A stretch of DNA of 60,223 nucleotides from CAINOH01 sp041663565 (GCA_041663565.1 JBAYMJ010000006.1:1-60223), one strand, 5' to 3'. Positions 40,003 to 48,831 are shown, numbered from the stretch's first letter. Program-made: numbers and translations. Notes: generated by a model from the sequence alone, not told the origin.

Positions 40003-41169
40003 TCAGTCGATTACCTTGTCCAGTACCTTTCTTGCCTGTTCGCGGCGCCTCTGGTGTTCCTTCAGGAAGTCAACAATCTTGTCAGCCAGGTAGGCCTTGT
40101 TCTCGCCATCAAGGATTTCGCCTGCCCTGTACGCCCGCAGGCGCTCCTCCAGCTTTTTGTCATCTGGTTCGAAGAAGAACTTGAGGTACTGGCAGACGCT
40201 GCATATTTCGGGGTTGCCGCCGAGCTTGCGCTGCTCCGCAACCGTGGCCCTGCCGCCCGTGAACGCACGGCCGACCTTCTTGCGTATCGTGGCCTCGTCG
40301 TCAGTTGTGTAGATTGCCGAAAGCGGGTCGGAAGCGCTCATCTTGCCTGCGCCGGCAAGCGAGGGAAAGAACGTGGAGTGTATGGCAGCGGGCTTGGGAA
40401 AGCCAATCTTTTCAGCTACGTCGCGCGTGACGCGGAAGTGCGGGTCCTGGTCAATGGCGTAGGGGATGAGCACGGGCACGACCTCGTCGCCTTTTGCGCC
40501 CGTCTTTGCCCGGGCCTCAACCGAGGGCAGGAAAGCCGGCGCGCTCTGGATGCTTGTGAAGAAGATTTCGCCGATGTTGGAGTTGTCCGCAAAGCCAAAG
40601 ACTGCTTTGGCAGTGGAATATGTGACGCGCTTGGAAACCTCCAATGCAAGGGGGTAGAGCTTGGCTATGCTCTTGGTGTCAATCAGGATTTTGGTGCGCT
40701 CCGGGTCGAAGCCTACGGCCATGACATCCAAGGCGTTCTCCATAGACCAGCCGTAGGTTTCCTTTTGCGAGAGCGAGTCCTTGAACAGGAACTTCTCGTC
40801 ATCGGTCATCTGGAAATACAGCTGGCACTTGAAGGCGTCGTGGAGGTACTTCGTGAAGAACCACGGCATCAGGTGGCCAAGGTGAATCGGCCCGGAAGGC
40901 CCGCGGCCGGTGTAGAGTGCAACAGTCTTTCCTTTCTGGTATTCCCCCAAGAACCAGTCGAGGTCGCGGTGCGAGAAGAAGATGTTGCGGTCAAGCATGT
41001 GGTTCTTCTTGCCTGCGAGCTTCTCAATCAGCTCGGCGTGCTTCTTGGTGAGCGGCTGGGTGCCGAAGTCGCGGATGAGCTTGTCATAGTCGATGTCGCC
41101 CTTGACTTCCCAAGGGGTGACTATGAATGAATCGGAGGCAATCGTGGACTTGTGGGTCGTAACAGGCAT
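40003..41169 (-). CDS. trpS: tryptophanyl-tRNA synthetase, archaeal/eukaryotic type
   Basis: 388 residues, a class I synthetase that loads Trp on tRNA. The HIGH motif is HLGH in YTGRGPSGPIHLGH, and the KMSKS motif is KMSAS. The N-terminal extension before the catalytic core and SxxPAFLP-like central blocks are those of the archaeal/eukaryotic type. A TATA-like CTTAAAAAAAG on the minus strand lies about 42 bp upstream of the ATG, inside a 21-bp sequence that recurs at 47216. Confidence 0.95.
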   Translation of the reverse strand: MPVTTHKSTIASDSFIVTPWEVKGDIDYDKLIRDFGTQPLTKKHAELIEKLAGKKNHMLDRNIFFSHRDLDWFLGEYQKGKTVALYTGRGPSGPIHLGHLMPWFFTKYLHDAFKCQLYFQMTDDEKFLFKDSLSQKETYGWSMENALDVMAVGFDPERTKILIDTKSIAKLYPLALEVSKRVTYSTAKAVFGFADNSNIGEIFFTSIQSAPAFLPSVEARAKTGAKGDEVVPVLIPYAIDQDPHFRVTRDVAEKIGFPKPAAIHSTFFPSLAGAGKMSASDPLSAIYTTDDEATIRKKVGRAFTGGRATVAEQRKLGGNPEICSVCQYLKFFFEPDDKKLEERLRAYRAGEILDGENKAYLADKIVDFLKEHQRRREQARKVLDKVID

Positions 41170-41211
41170 GTCATCATCCGTTGGCGTGTGCTTAGTTGAT
41201 TGGCCGCTAGC

Positions 41212-41232
41212 TTTTTTTAAGGGTATTCAGTC
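41212..41232. repeat. 21-bp sequence repeated at 47216-47236, copy 1
   Basis: TTTTTTTAAGGGTATTCAGTC, identical at both sites. Here it lies 43 bp upstream of the trpS start, and on the minus strand it supplies the TATA-like CTTAAAAAAAG. A shared promoter element is the best guess. Confidence 0.45.
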
Positions 41233-41284
41233 GCCAAAAGCGCATCAGCTGGGCAACGCCAATCTAGTGTCCAAGTCCGCCTGC

Positions 41285-41599
41285 CTACGCAGCTGAGTCT
41301 CCCTTGAGAAAGACCAGTGCGCCGATGCCGCACAACGCGCCGATGATGATGAACCCCAGGCCACGGTATGGCATGAAGTTGTCGATGAATTGCGCCCCGC
41401 CCCAAATCATGAAAAAAACGCCCAAAAGCATGACGGCTATTCTTACCAGGGCATGCTCAACCTGTTTTTTGATGCTGCTGAACGCGTGCCGGATGCCGCT
41501 GGATATGGCATCCGAGATAGTGCCCTGGATTGCTCCAGAGACATCTATCACGCTCTTGACGCCCTCGATAAAAGACAGTATCGAGTCGAAGGAGCTCAT
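41285..41599 (-). CDS. small membrane protein
   Basis: 104 residues. The first half is a helical, mostly polar stretch (FIEGVKSVIDVSGAIQGTISDAISSGIRHAFSSIKKQVEHAL); the second half has two membrane helices (IAVMLLGVFFMIWGGAQFI and GLGFIIIGALCGIGALVFL). No named family recognised; it resembles phage-holin-like and DUF-type archaeal membrane proteins. Its ATG overlaps the stop of the upstream gene (41596-41599), so both are coupled. Confidence 0.6.
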   Translation of the reverse strand: MSSFDSILSFIEGVKSVIDVSGAIQGTISDAISSGIRHAFSSIKKQVEHALVRIAVMLLGVFFMIWGGAQFIDNFMPYRGLGFIIIGALCGIGALVFLKGDSAA

Positions 41600-41898
41600 T
41601 TGTTCACCTTGGCTACCAGCGCGCCCAGTATGAACCCGCCGAGAAACGACCCGACCACGAACGACTTGGGATGCTCCTTTATGGCGTTCTCAATCTCGTC
41701 GTTCTTTTCGTACGCGTACTTCCGGGCCTTGACCATGTCGTCCTGCGCGATTTTCTGCGCCTGGTGTATGTCGTCCCGCGCGATTTTCTGCGCCCGGTTT
41801 ATGCCGCCCTGAACTTCCTTCTGGAACTCGCCAGCCCTGTTCGTGATTCCCGCTTCGAAGTCCTTGTCTAGGACCCGTCCGTGTTTATCCTTAGCCAT
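41596..41898 (-). CDS. DUF883/ElaB-like tail-anchored protein
   Basis: 100 residues from the ATG at 41898, preceded by GAGGTGGG. A long polar helix (ITNRAGEFQKEVQGGINRAQKIARDDIHQAQKIAQDDMVKARKYAYEK) with a repeat-like pattern (RAQKIARDD / QAQKIAQDD) leads to the hydrophobic segment SFVVGSFLGGFILGALVA at the C-terminus. This is the layout of DUF883/YqjD proteins, which bind ribosomes or DNA to membranes in bacteria. Function here unknown. Confidence 0.6.
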   Translation of the reverse strand: MAKDKHGRVLDKDFEAGITNRAGEFQKEVQGGINRAQKIARDDIHQAQKIAQDDMVKARKYAYEKNDEIENAIKEHPKSFVVGSFLGGFILGALVAKVNK

Positions 41899-41909
41899 AA
41901 AACCCACCT

Positions 41910-44900
41910 CTATTCTTCTCTCTTCTTCTTGTTTCCTCTAGTTGCATACAAGTAGTAACCCGCACCCAATACGACCACGACGGCCAGTATGCCCAGGATT
42001 ACGTCGTTGCTCAACCCGGACACTGTTTTCACGGGCGTCGGCTGTTGCTGCTGCACAGTCGGCACGGGCGAAGCAACAGGCGCGACCGCAGTCGGTACTT
42101 GGACCGGCGTCGTTGATACGGCCACTGTTGCTGTGGGAGCGGCTACGGCCGCCTTGTTCGCCATCGTGTACACGCTGAACGCGGCAAGCGCCGACGGGTC
42201 AACGTACCTGCCTACCGAATAGACGAGTGTCTTGGACGCGCCGCTTGCAAATGACGGGAACGCAAACGTCACGTTCCGGCCGTTGCTTGACGTGTACGCC
42301 GGGCTGAACGTTATCTCATTCATCGAGGCGAAGCTGGCGGGGATCGTGTCCGTGAACGCAAACCCTTCAATTGCGCAGCCGCTGCCGCCGGTGTTCTGGA
42401 GCGTCGTCGTGACCGTGGAGGGGTTTGACGAGCTTGAAATCGTCCGCGTCACCGCAACGTTACAGGTCTTGCCGCCCCCGACGTTGACGGTATACGTCGA
42501 CGTCTGCGTCCTTGAAGTCGAGCTTCCGGCGCCGACAGTCTGGCTTCCCCCGCTGGAGCCGCCTGATGACTGCTGGTTGGCCTGGACCGTGAAGAGCTGC
42601 ACCGACGAGTTGCCGATGTTGCCTGCGGCGTTGAGGCAGGTGACGGACCAGACGTGCGCGCCGGTTGACAGGCCCGAAACGGTGAACGTCGTGACCGTGT
42701 TGTTTGCTATCGAGGGGTTCGTCCCTTTCAACACGTTATCGACCAACAGCGAGCAGTTCATCGTGGCTGCGATATTGTCAATCGCCAGGAACTTGAAATC
42801 TATCGACGTGCTGGTCGTGCTGAAACCTGCGGCGGGCGAGTCGAGGGTCACCGCTGTGTCCATTACCGAGATGTTATTGCCGTCCATGGTGACCGCGCTT
42901 TGCGCCAGCGCCCTTCCGTTCAATTTTGCGCCGGTGTTTATGACGATTGCAGTCTGGTCAAGGATGATTCCCTTGAATTCGGAGGTCGTGCCGAGCGTGG
43001 TCTGTCCTGCGACCTGCCAGAAGATGTTCTTTGCCTGCGCGCCGCCGGCCAGGATGACCTTGGTGGCAGGGCTTATGCCCAATGTCCCGGCTATCTGGAA
43101 TATCCACACGCCGGTCGAGTTTCCAGACAGGGTGACGTCAGTAGGTATCGTCACGCCGGTGCCCCACTTGTAAAGCCCGGGCGCGAGCGTCATCCCGCCG
43201 ATGTTCCCTGCTCCAAGCTCAGTATAATCCGGCAAAGTCCGCCCGGATGCATTGGCGTACGCCGTCTCCATTGCGGACCTGGCCGCAAGCACGTACGTGG
43301 CGTTGACAACAGCGCAGGTGACGTTTGAATCGTAGCCGCCGGTGTATCCGGCATTGTTTTCGAATATCGTCCCGACCACTCTTGTGCAGGATACGCCGGT
43401 TATGAGCGAGCCTGCGGCAGGGTCAACCCCGACGTCCCCCCTGATGTTGGAAACTGAGGGGTTGGCGTCCGTGACCGTGGTCTTTGCCAGTATGACGAAA
43501 TTGCTCGCAAACCCCAAGTCCACGGGCAAGTGCGCAATAAAGCCCGAAGTGGTGAAGCTGGTGGTGCGGCTTGCCGAATTACCGGCCTTGTCGATGCAGG
43601 TGACGTTGGCAGTGTACGCGGTGACCGCGCTCAGGCTCGTGAGGCTTGCTGCGTACAACCCGCCGGCCAAGACCATGTTTCCGGTCCCGGCGCCGCTGTA
43701 GGTGCAGTTGTTCACGCCCGAATACGAGTCGCTTGCATTGACGGTGAGTGTCGCGGCGTTGCCGGTCACGAGGCTGGTGGAGATGGTGTTGATTACCGGC
43801 GCGGACTGGTCAACAATGACTGTAAACGAGGTGGTGTTGGCGTTGAGGGAGTTGTCCCACACGGACAGGTTCGCGTAGTACGTGCCGTTTGCAGTGGCGG
43901 CGTACGTCTTTACCGCGGAAAGGTTGGAAGTGGTTTCAGTCCAGCCCTGCAGCAGCGTCCATGCGGAATCGTATACCGACAGGGTCCAGTTCTTTATGTT
44001 GGCGTCACTCGCGGAGAAGTTGACGGAAAGCGCGGCGTTGCTTGTGCCGTTGCCGCTGCTCACCTCGTTGACGTTGTTGATTACCGCGGCGGGGTTGACA
44101 GCATCCACCAGGACTACCCTAGCAGTTGAGCTGCCCGCGTTTCCTGACAGGTCGGAGCAGTTTACGTACCAGCTGTTGCTGCCCTGGCTCAAGGAAGCGT
44201 TGGCGGTGATTGCGGTGTTTGTGCTGTTGACAACAAGGGCATTCGTGCCCATGGGCGCTCCTGCCACGAACAGGGTGCAGGATGCGGTTGCGCTTGAAGC
44301 GTCGGTGTAGTTGAAAGTGAATGCGGGCGTGGCGCTGGCGCTCCAAGTGTCTGATGCGGGAGTCACTGCAGTTACTGCCGGTGCGGTTGAATCCGTCGCA
44401 TCAGCAGGGAACGTGACGGCATTACCGCCCAGGGTTACTGCGGACTGCGCAAATGCCCTTCCGGTTATTGATGCGCCGCTGTTTACCGTAATCGCCGTTC
44501 CGGCAAGGATAGTGCCCTTGAAGGCGGACGTCGTCCCAAGCGTCACGCCGGTGTCGACCTGCCAGAAGATGTTCTTTGCCTGGCAGCCGCCGGCGAGTAT
44601 GACCTGCTGGCCATTGCTGACGTCGAGGGTCCCGGCTATCTGGAAGATATACACGCCGCTGGTGTTGCCCAGGCAGTCAAGGGTGACGTCGGTTATTATG
44701 TCAACGTCGGAACTCCATTTGTAAAGCCCGGGATAGAGCGTCATGCCGCCGATGTGGCCTGCCCCAAGCGAGATGTTGTCCGGCAAGGTCCGTCCGCGTG
44801 CGTTGCCGTACGCGGTTGCCATTGCGGATTGTACTGCAAGGGTGAATGTGGCATTCTCAACAGCACAGGTGGTGTTTGTATTGTAGCCGCCGGTGTATCC

Positions 44901-45164
44901 GGCATTATTCTGGTATATGTTCCCGACCACGCGGGTACACGATACGTCGGTTATGAGCGAGCCTGCGGCCGGGTCAATCCCGACGTCTCCGGTGATGAGG
45001 GATGCTGACGGGTTGGCGTCCGTAATCTTGGTCTGCGCTACGATGACGAAACTGCTGGCCGCACCGAGGTCAACCGGCTCCTGGATTGCGCTGGCTGCCT
45101 GTGACAGAAGAAGAACCAATACGAAAATGGAGCCAAATAGCTTCCGATACTGCGTGTTATCCAT
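41910..45164 (-). CDS. surface protein with two DUF3494 (ice-binding-like) domains
   Basis: 1084 residues from the ATG at 45164. A signal peptide (FVLVLLLSQAASA) opens it. DUF3494 domains span about residues 25-255 and 543-765; both contain the hallmark ITGDVG/RGDVG-DPAAGSLIT, AGHIGG/AGNIGGMTLYPGLYKW and an NIFWQV strand. Ig-like modules fill 260-540 and 770-860. A Ser/Gly linker, a CARDB/DUF11-like domain and a Pro/Gln-rich stalk lead to a C-terminal membrane helix (VILGILAVVVVLGAGYYLYA). DUF3494 proteins bind ice in cold-living microbes but also serve as adhesins. Surface-anchored. Confidence 0.8.
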   Translation of the reverse strand: MDNTQYRKLFGSIFVLVLLLSQAASAIQEPVDLGAASSFVIVAQTKITDANPSASLITGDVGIDPAAGSLITDVSCTRVVGNIYQNNAGYTGGYNTNTTCAVENATFTLAVQSAMATAYGNARGRTLPDNISLGAGHIGGMTLYPGLYKWSSDVDIITDVTLDCLGNTSGVYIFQIAGTLDVSNGQQVILAGGCQAKNIFWQVDTGVTLGTTSAFKGTILAGTAITVNSGASITGRAFAQSAVTLGGNAVTFPADATDSTAPAVTAVTPASDTWSASATPAFTFNYTDASSATASCTLFVAGAPMGTNALVVNSTNTAITANASLSQGSNSWYVNCSDLSGNAGSSTARVVLVDAVNPAAVINNVNEVSSGNGTSNAALSVNFSASDANIKNWTLSVYDSAWTLLQGWTETTSNLSAVKTYAATANGTYYANLSVWDNSLNANTTSFTVIVDQSAPVINTISTSLVTGNAATLTVNASDSYSGVNNCTYSGAGTGNMVLAGGLYAASLTSLSAVTAYTANVTCIDKAGNSASRTTSFTTSGFIAHLPVDLGFASNFVILAKTTVTDANPSVSNIRGDVGVDPAAGSLITGVSCTRVVGTIFENNAGYTGGYDSNVTCAVVNATYVLAARSAMETAYANASGRTLPDYTELGAGNIGGMTLAPGLYKWGTGVTIPTDVTLSGNSTGVWIFQIAGTLGISPATKVILAGGAQAKNIFWQVAGQTTLGTTSEFKGIILDQTAIVINTGAKLNGRALAQSAVTMDGNNISVMDTAVTLDSPAAGFSTTSTSIDFKFLAIDNIAATMNCSLLVDNVLKGTNPSIANNTVTTFTVSGLSTGAHVWSVTCLNAAGNIGNSSVQLFTVQANQQSSGGSSGGSQTVGAGSSTSRTQTSTYTVNVGGGKTCNVAVTRTISSSSNPSTVTTTLQNTGGSGCAIEGFAFTDTIPASFASMNEITFSPAYTSSNGRNVTFAFPSFASGASKTLVYSVGRYVDPSALAAFSVYTMANKAAVAAPTATVAVSTTPVQVPTAVAPVASPVPTVQQQQPTPVKTVSGLSNDVILGILAVVVVLGAGYYLYATRGNKKKREE

Positions 45165-45211
45165 GCTTACCAACCCCTTGCCCAAAACCCGACATCCGCT
45201 AATACGAACGT

Positions 45212-45243
45212 CGTATTATGTTACCAACGTAATATGTTACTAA
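45212..45243 (-). repeat. two tandem 16-bp repeats before the DUF3494 gene
   Basis: CGTATTATGTTACCAA (45212-45227) and CGTAATATGTTACTAA (45228-45243) abut each other and agree at 14 of 16 positions. They lie 48-79 bp upstream of the minus-strand start, in an A/T-rich promoter region. Direct repeats at about 1.5 helical turns suggest a regulator-binding site. Confidence 0.4.
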
Positions 45244-45378
45244 TATAATAGGATAATACCTAATAATTAACCTATGGGTATCCGGCTTTCCGCAAAATCG
45301 GCGATTCCGCGGGCGGGTTTTTGCGAAACGACGGGAATTGATTGAGAAGGATTTGGGATTGGGAGTAGTTGCTGCGTT

Positions 45379-46386
45379 ATGAATCTGCTTCACAGGCTTG
45401 CGCTCCAGAACTACCTGTTCTGGGCAGTGGTCATCGGGCTCATCTACATCTCGGCATCGATGGTGCTGCCTTTCGTGGGCGCAATCATCTCCGCATACAT
45501 CCTGGCATACCTCATCCGGCCGCTCTTTCTTTTGCTGAAGCCGCGCCTTGGCAACACGCTGGCGGCCTGGTCCTGCATGATAATCACGACGCTGCTAATC
45601 ATAGTGCCCATCGGCCTGATATCGCTGGAAATCCTGAACGAGATGGGCCAGACCGCGGACGGCAGGGGAATAACCAACATAATCGACGCGTTCGTGTCCC
45701 AGCCGTTCCTGAAGACCCTGAACGTCGACACGGTCGGGCTCAAGGCGTGGATTGTCCTGACCATGGACAACGCAGTCAACTCTTCGGTCCAATCCATCCC
45801 CACATTCGTCCTCGGCGTACTCGTCACCCTGAACGGCATATTCTACCTATTGTGCAACTGGGACGAGCTGACAGTCCACCTGAAGAGATACCTGCCGTTT
45901 CGGAACAAGGACAGGCTGATTACCGAACTCGGCCATACCGCTGACGCAATCATTTTGGGCAACGTCCTGCTCTCGGTGCTGGAAGGGGTGATAGCGTTCG
46001 TCGGCTTCTCCCTGGTAGGCGTGCAGGCAAGCCTGGTCTTTGCAGTCCTGATAGTGATACTTGCATTCGCGCCAAGCGTCGGCCCGGAACTGGTCTGGAT
46101 ACCGTTGGCGCTCTACTACTTCTCAACCAACCAGTACCCCACGATGTGGGGAGTCGTCCTGACTGGCCTGGTACTTATGATCGGGGTCGAGTTCTTCCTC
46201 TACTCGCGGTATGTGGGCCACCGGTCGCACATCCACCCGTTCATAATGCTCATAGGCATGCTTGGGGGAATCATAGTCTTCGGGATTTTCGGGTTCGTAA
46301 TCGGCCCGTTGCTTCTTGCATATACCATCAAGATTATCGAAGGGGCAATAGGTTCCCACAAGGCCCGGGCACCGAAAAGCGGCTAA
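45379..46386 (+). CDS. AI-2E family transporter-like membrane protein
   Basis: 335 residues with about eight membrane helices. The order of helices, the central soluble loop (MDNAVNSSVQSIPTFVLGVLVTLNGIFYLLCNWDELTVHLKRYLP) and the C-terminal GIFGFVIGPLLLAYTIKIIE are those of the AI-2E/PerM family (TqsA-like), which moves small molecules or ions (Na+/H+ in some members). No partners nearby. Convergent with the gene at 46416. Confidence 0.85.
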   Translation: MNLLHRLALQNYLFWAVVIGLIYISASMVLPFVGAIISAYILAYLIRPLFLLLKPRLGNTLAAWSCMIITTLLIIVPIGLISLEILNEMGQTADGRGITNIIDAFVSQPFLKTLNVDTVGLKAWIVLTMDNAVNSSVQSIPTFVLGVLVTLNGIFYLLCNWDELTVHLKRYLPFRNKDRLITELGHTADAIILGNVLLSVLEGVIAFVGFSLVGVQASLVFAVLIVILAFAPSVGPELVWIPLALYYFSTNQYPTMWGVVLTGLVLMIGVEFFLYSRYVGHRSHIHPFIMLIGMLGGIIVFGIFGFVIGPLLLAYTIKIIEGAIGSHKARAPKSG

Positions 46387-46415
46387 AAAATAAGGGAGAG
46401 GCAAAAACCCCAAAG

Positions 46416-47093
46416 CTAGAGGTAGTACTTGAAGTGCTTCTCAAACCGCGCCGAGTATTTCTTGTAGTCCGCCGGGTGCGCCGCAGCCTGCCCCTCGTAA
46501 AGAGCGTTCACGACCTTGAAAACCTTCTTCTGCTCGGAGGACAGCGTGTCCATGAGCACGGGCTTCCTGCGGTACGCCTCGGTCTTCCAGCCAATCGAGA
46601 GCACCGCATCCATAATCTTCCAGATTTTCTCCTTGCTTACGGACTTTATCCGCACCAGGGGGTTTATCGGGTTCGCCTCGTTCTTGGCGCAGATGAACTG
46701 GTAGTTGAACTTGGAGCCCACCAGCTTGGAAAACTCAGCCGAGCTGGTCACGTTCCACAGCCCCGCTGAAAACGGCGTCAAAAACGGGTCGTTGACAAGG
46801 CAGTGGCGCTCGTCGTAGTGGATGAAATACTGGCGCCATATTGCCTCGAGATTCTCCTCGGAAAGGTAGTACTTGAGGATTGGCGACCCGTGGAACAGCT
46901 CGCCTGCATCCAGAGTCTCAATCGAGACCAGGCCCTTTGCTGCAAGCTTCTCGAAGCGCTCGCGCCAGTGCTTCTGGCCTGCGGACTTGATGCCCAGGAT
47001 GCGTCCGACCTGGCCCTTGGTCATCCTTTTGGGCATGGTCCATATCAATGCGAGCAAGATTTCCTCATCGGTGTAGTTGGCAGCCTTAGGCAT
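46416..47093 (-). CDS. winged-helix-containing protein of unknown function
   Basis: 225 residues from the ATG at 47093 (GTG 47102 is possible). Residues about 5-60 (YTDEEILLALIWTMPKRMTKGQVGRILGIKSAGQKHWRERFEKLAAKGLV) read as a winged helix. A middle part, HYDERHCLVNDPFLTPFSAGLWNVTSSAEFSKLVG, is unassigned; no catalytic motif stands out. Possibly an archaeal transcriptional regulator. It lies alone between convergent genes. Confidence 0.6.
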   Translation of the reverse strand: MPKAANYTDEEILLALIWTMPKRMTKGQVGRILGIKSAGQKHWRERFEKLAAKGLVSIETLDAGELFHGSPILKYYLSEENLEAIWRQYFIHYDERHCLVNDPFLTPFSAGLWNVTSSAEFSKLVGSKFNYQFICAKNEANPINPLVRIKSVSKEKIWKIMDAVLSIGWKTEAYRRKPVLMDTLSSEQKKVFKVVNALYEGQAAAHPADYKKYSARFEKHFKYYL

Positions 47094-47215
47094 TTCGGTC
47101 ACTTCCTAGTGGTTTCTAATACCCTATTACTTTCACTTACTTAATATTACTCAACTATTGAGAAGAAGCTCAATGCACTTGAAACTTGGCCTTCCGGCTT
47201 CAGAGCGGTTGCGGC

Positions 47216-47236
47216 TTTTTTTAAGGGTATTCAGTC
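47216..47236. repeat. 21-bp sequence repeated at 41212-41232, copy 2
   Basis: Identical to the copy upstream of trpS. Here it lies about 31 bp before the short open frame at 47267 and 123 bp upstream of the winged-helix gene on the other strand. Its T-run followed by AAGGG could act as a TATA element in either direction. Confidence 0.45.
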
Positions 47237-47266
47237 ATCAAGTAAGTGGATTAGGCGAAGACTGAT

Positions 47267-47389
47267 ATGCTGCTTGCGACTGCAATGACCCCGACGGACT
47301 ACGCGTTCTACGCAGCCTGCGGGCTGGTGGTCGCCTACCTGTTGTGGAAGGGGCTAACCGACAAGCCCGGCGTATCCGCCTACGAGTAG
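47267..47389 (+). CDS. 40-residue single-helix membrane peptide
   Basis: A short frame from ATG 47267 to TAG 47387-47389. The product has one membrane helix (YAFYAACGLVVAYLLW) with a short polar N-terminus and a basic-then-acidic tail (KGLTDKPGVSAYE). A TATA-like T-run at 47215-47224 lies at the right distance. No family recognised; could be a small subunit of a membrane complex. Real but unproven. Confidence 0.4.
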   Translation: MLLATAMTPTDYAFYAACGLVVAYLLWKGLTDKPGVSAYE

Positions 47390-47508
47390 GGGGCTATTTT
47401 TAGAAAAGCGCGTGTGCTGGAAGGAAAATAAAAGAAGTCAGAAAAAAGAAGAGGAAAAGAAAAAGGGAAATGGCCGCGAAAGCGGCACTTGTTTTCAGGT
47501 CCAGCTAT

Positions 47509-47898
47509 TTACTGGTCCTTGGACATGTTCCAGATGGCGATGATTGCCACGACCGCCGCTGCGGGTGACACGAACACCATAAGGTAGTTGAGGGCAGTCA
47601 CGATTCCGGCTGCAATGCCTGCGAACGCGGGGATTATTCCGAGCACGTTCTTGATCACAGTCGAAAGGGAGCCGAGCGACACGTTGATTGCGATTGCCGC
47701 AACCAGGAATGGCACTATCTCCTTCTCGGTGATGTTCACAAGACCGACTATCAACCCGAGCACACCCAGGGTGAGCAGGATTATTTCCGACCCGATGCCG
47801 AAGCCGCCGAAGAACCCGACGACAAGCGCCAGGAGCACGCCGACTAGGAACGCGTACGAGCCGATGGTCTGCATAGTTAATTCGTCTTTCTTTGCCAT
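47509..47898 (-). CDS. small polytopic membrane protein
   Basis: 129 residues from the ATG at 47898; the frame is open 29 codons further but that part looks non-coding. Four hydrophobic helices (YAFLVGVLLALVVGFFGGFGI, IILLTLGVLGLIVGLVNI, IVPFLVAAIAINVSLGSL, NYLMVFVSPAAAVVAIIAIW) leave almost no soluble part. No named family. No partner gene adjacent. Confidence 0.65.
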   Translation of the reverse strand: MAKKDELTMQTIGSYAFLVGVLLALVVGFFGGFGIGSEIILLTLGVLGLIVGLVNITEKEIVPFLVAAIAINVSLGSLSTVIKNVLGIIPAFAGIAAGIVTALNYLMVFVSPAAAVVAIIAIWNMSKDQ

Positions 47899-48091
47899 GT
47901 TTTCAATACACCCCAAAAATGGTTTTAGCGGCAACAACTTGTCCGCTTTCCAAAGAAATAAACCATCAATTATTTCGCAATCCACCTTTTAATATTATCC
48001 AGATGACGGCAATTGACGGTTTTTTGGCCGCAAGCGGCCTGCAAATCAACTGAATGGCCTTATTTACTTTTGTAGCCCAAGATTAGTAGGC

Positions 48092-48166
48092 GGGTCCGTA
48101 GCTCAGCTTGGACAGAGCGACTACCTCCTAAGTAGTAGGTCCAGGGTTCAAATCCCTGCGGGCCCG
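48092..48166 (+). tRNA. tRNA-Arg (anticodon CCT)
   Basis: A 75-nt cloverleaf: acceptor GGGTCCG/CGGGCCC with discriminator G, D-stem GCTC/GAGC, anticodon stem ACTAC/GTAGT with loop CTCCTAA (anticodon CCT, codon AGG), T-stem CAGGG/CCCTG with loop TTCAAAT. No intron. A TATA-like TTATTTACTT lies about 30 bp upstream. Its last 19 bases overlap the end of the convergent methyltransferase gene. Confidence 0.95.
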
Positions 48167-48831
48167 TGTCTTTTCTTCTTCTCCGGCGAAGCGTTTTCCG
48201 GTTCACTCACCTTTCTTGCCACGAGCACGCAGATTTCCTCGAAGAAGAATTTTTTTGAGGGGAGCTTTTCGACTTCAAAACCTTTCTTTTCAAGGATTGC
48301 GATGGTCTTTCCTATTCCGGAAAGGCTGCTTTGCAACAATATGAGGACCCCGCCTTGCGCCAAGTGCCTGTCGAAACTCTTTAGGAACAAGTCAGTGATT
48401 TTTCTGCCGCTCTTTCCGCCGTCAAAGGCCAGGTTGAGCGTGCCGTGGACCCTTTCTGCGGGAGTGGTGGGAAGGTAGGGTGGGTTGAAGCCGATTACGT
48501 CAAACAGTTCGTTCTTTGCGCCTTTTTCGAAAGCGGAAAAGAGGTCGGTTTGGGCAAAGGACATTTTCTTTTCCACGCCATTCAATGCCGCGTTCTTCCT
48601 TGCAATCTCCACAGCAGACGGGTTCAAGTCAGCGCAAACAACCGAGGAGACTTCCTTTCTTTGGGCGCAAGCTATCCCGAACACGCCGGTTGCGCAGCCC
48701 AAGTCCAGTACCTTGCCAAACGCAAACTTCCTCGCCGCCTCGACCATGAGCTCGGAGTCGTCGGACGGCTCGTACACGTCGGGGTGGAAACGGAGCGAAA
48801 GGCCGCAGAAATCAGTTGGCTTGTTTTCCAT
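48148..48831 (-). CDS. HemK2/Mtq2-like N5-glutamine methyltransferase
   Basis: 227 residues from the ATG at 48831. VYEPSDDSELM is the N-terminal hallmark of the archaeal HemK2 group; LDLGCATGVFGI is the SAM-binding motif and FNPPYLPT is the NPPY that holds the target Gln. The target is probably the GGQ of release factor aRF1. The C-terminal codons (KKRHGPAGI) are read antisense through the T-arm of tRNA-Arg(CCT), so the stop lies inside the tRNA gene. Confidence 0.85.
   Translation of the reverse strand: MENKPTDFCGLSLRFHPDVYEPSDDSELMVEAARKFAFGKVLDLGCATGVFGIACAQRKEVSSVVCADLNPSAVEIARKNAALNGVEKKMSFAQTDLFSAFEKGAKNELFDVIGFNPPYLPTTPAERVHGTLNLAFDGGKSGRKITDLFLKSFDRHLAQGGVLILLQSSLSGIGKTIAILEKKGFEVEKLPSKKFFFEEICVLVARKVSEPENASPEKKKRHGPAGI

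Noticed and set aside
39997..41130. Long open frame (377 codons) on the plus strand across trpS
   Set aside because: It is the antisense shadow of a clearly recognisable TrpRS with HLGH and KMSAS motifs; its own translation shows no family features.
42232..43173. Open frame of 313 codons antisense to the DUF3494 protein
   Set aside because: Opposite strand carries two recognisable DUF3494 domains, a signal peptide and an anchor; the antisense product has no motif.
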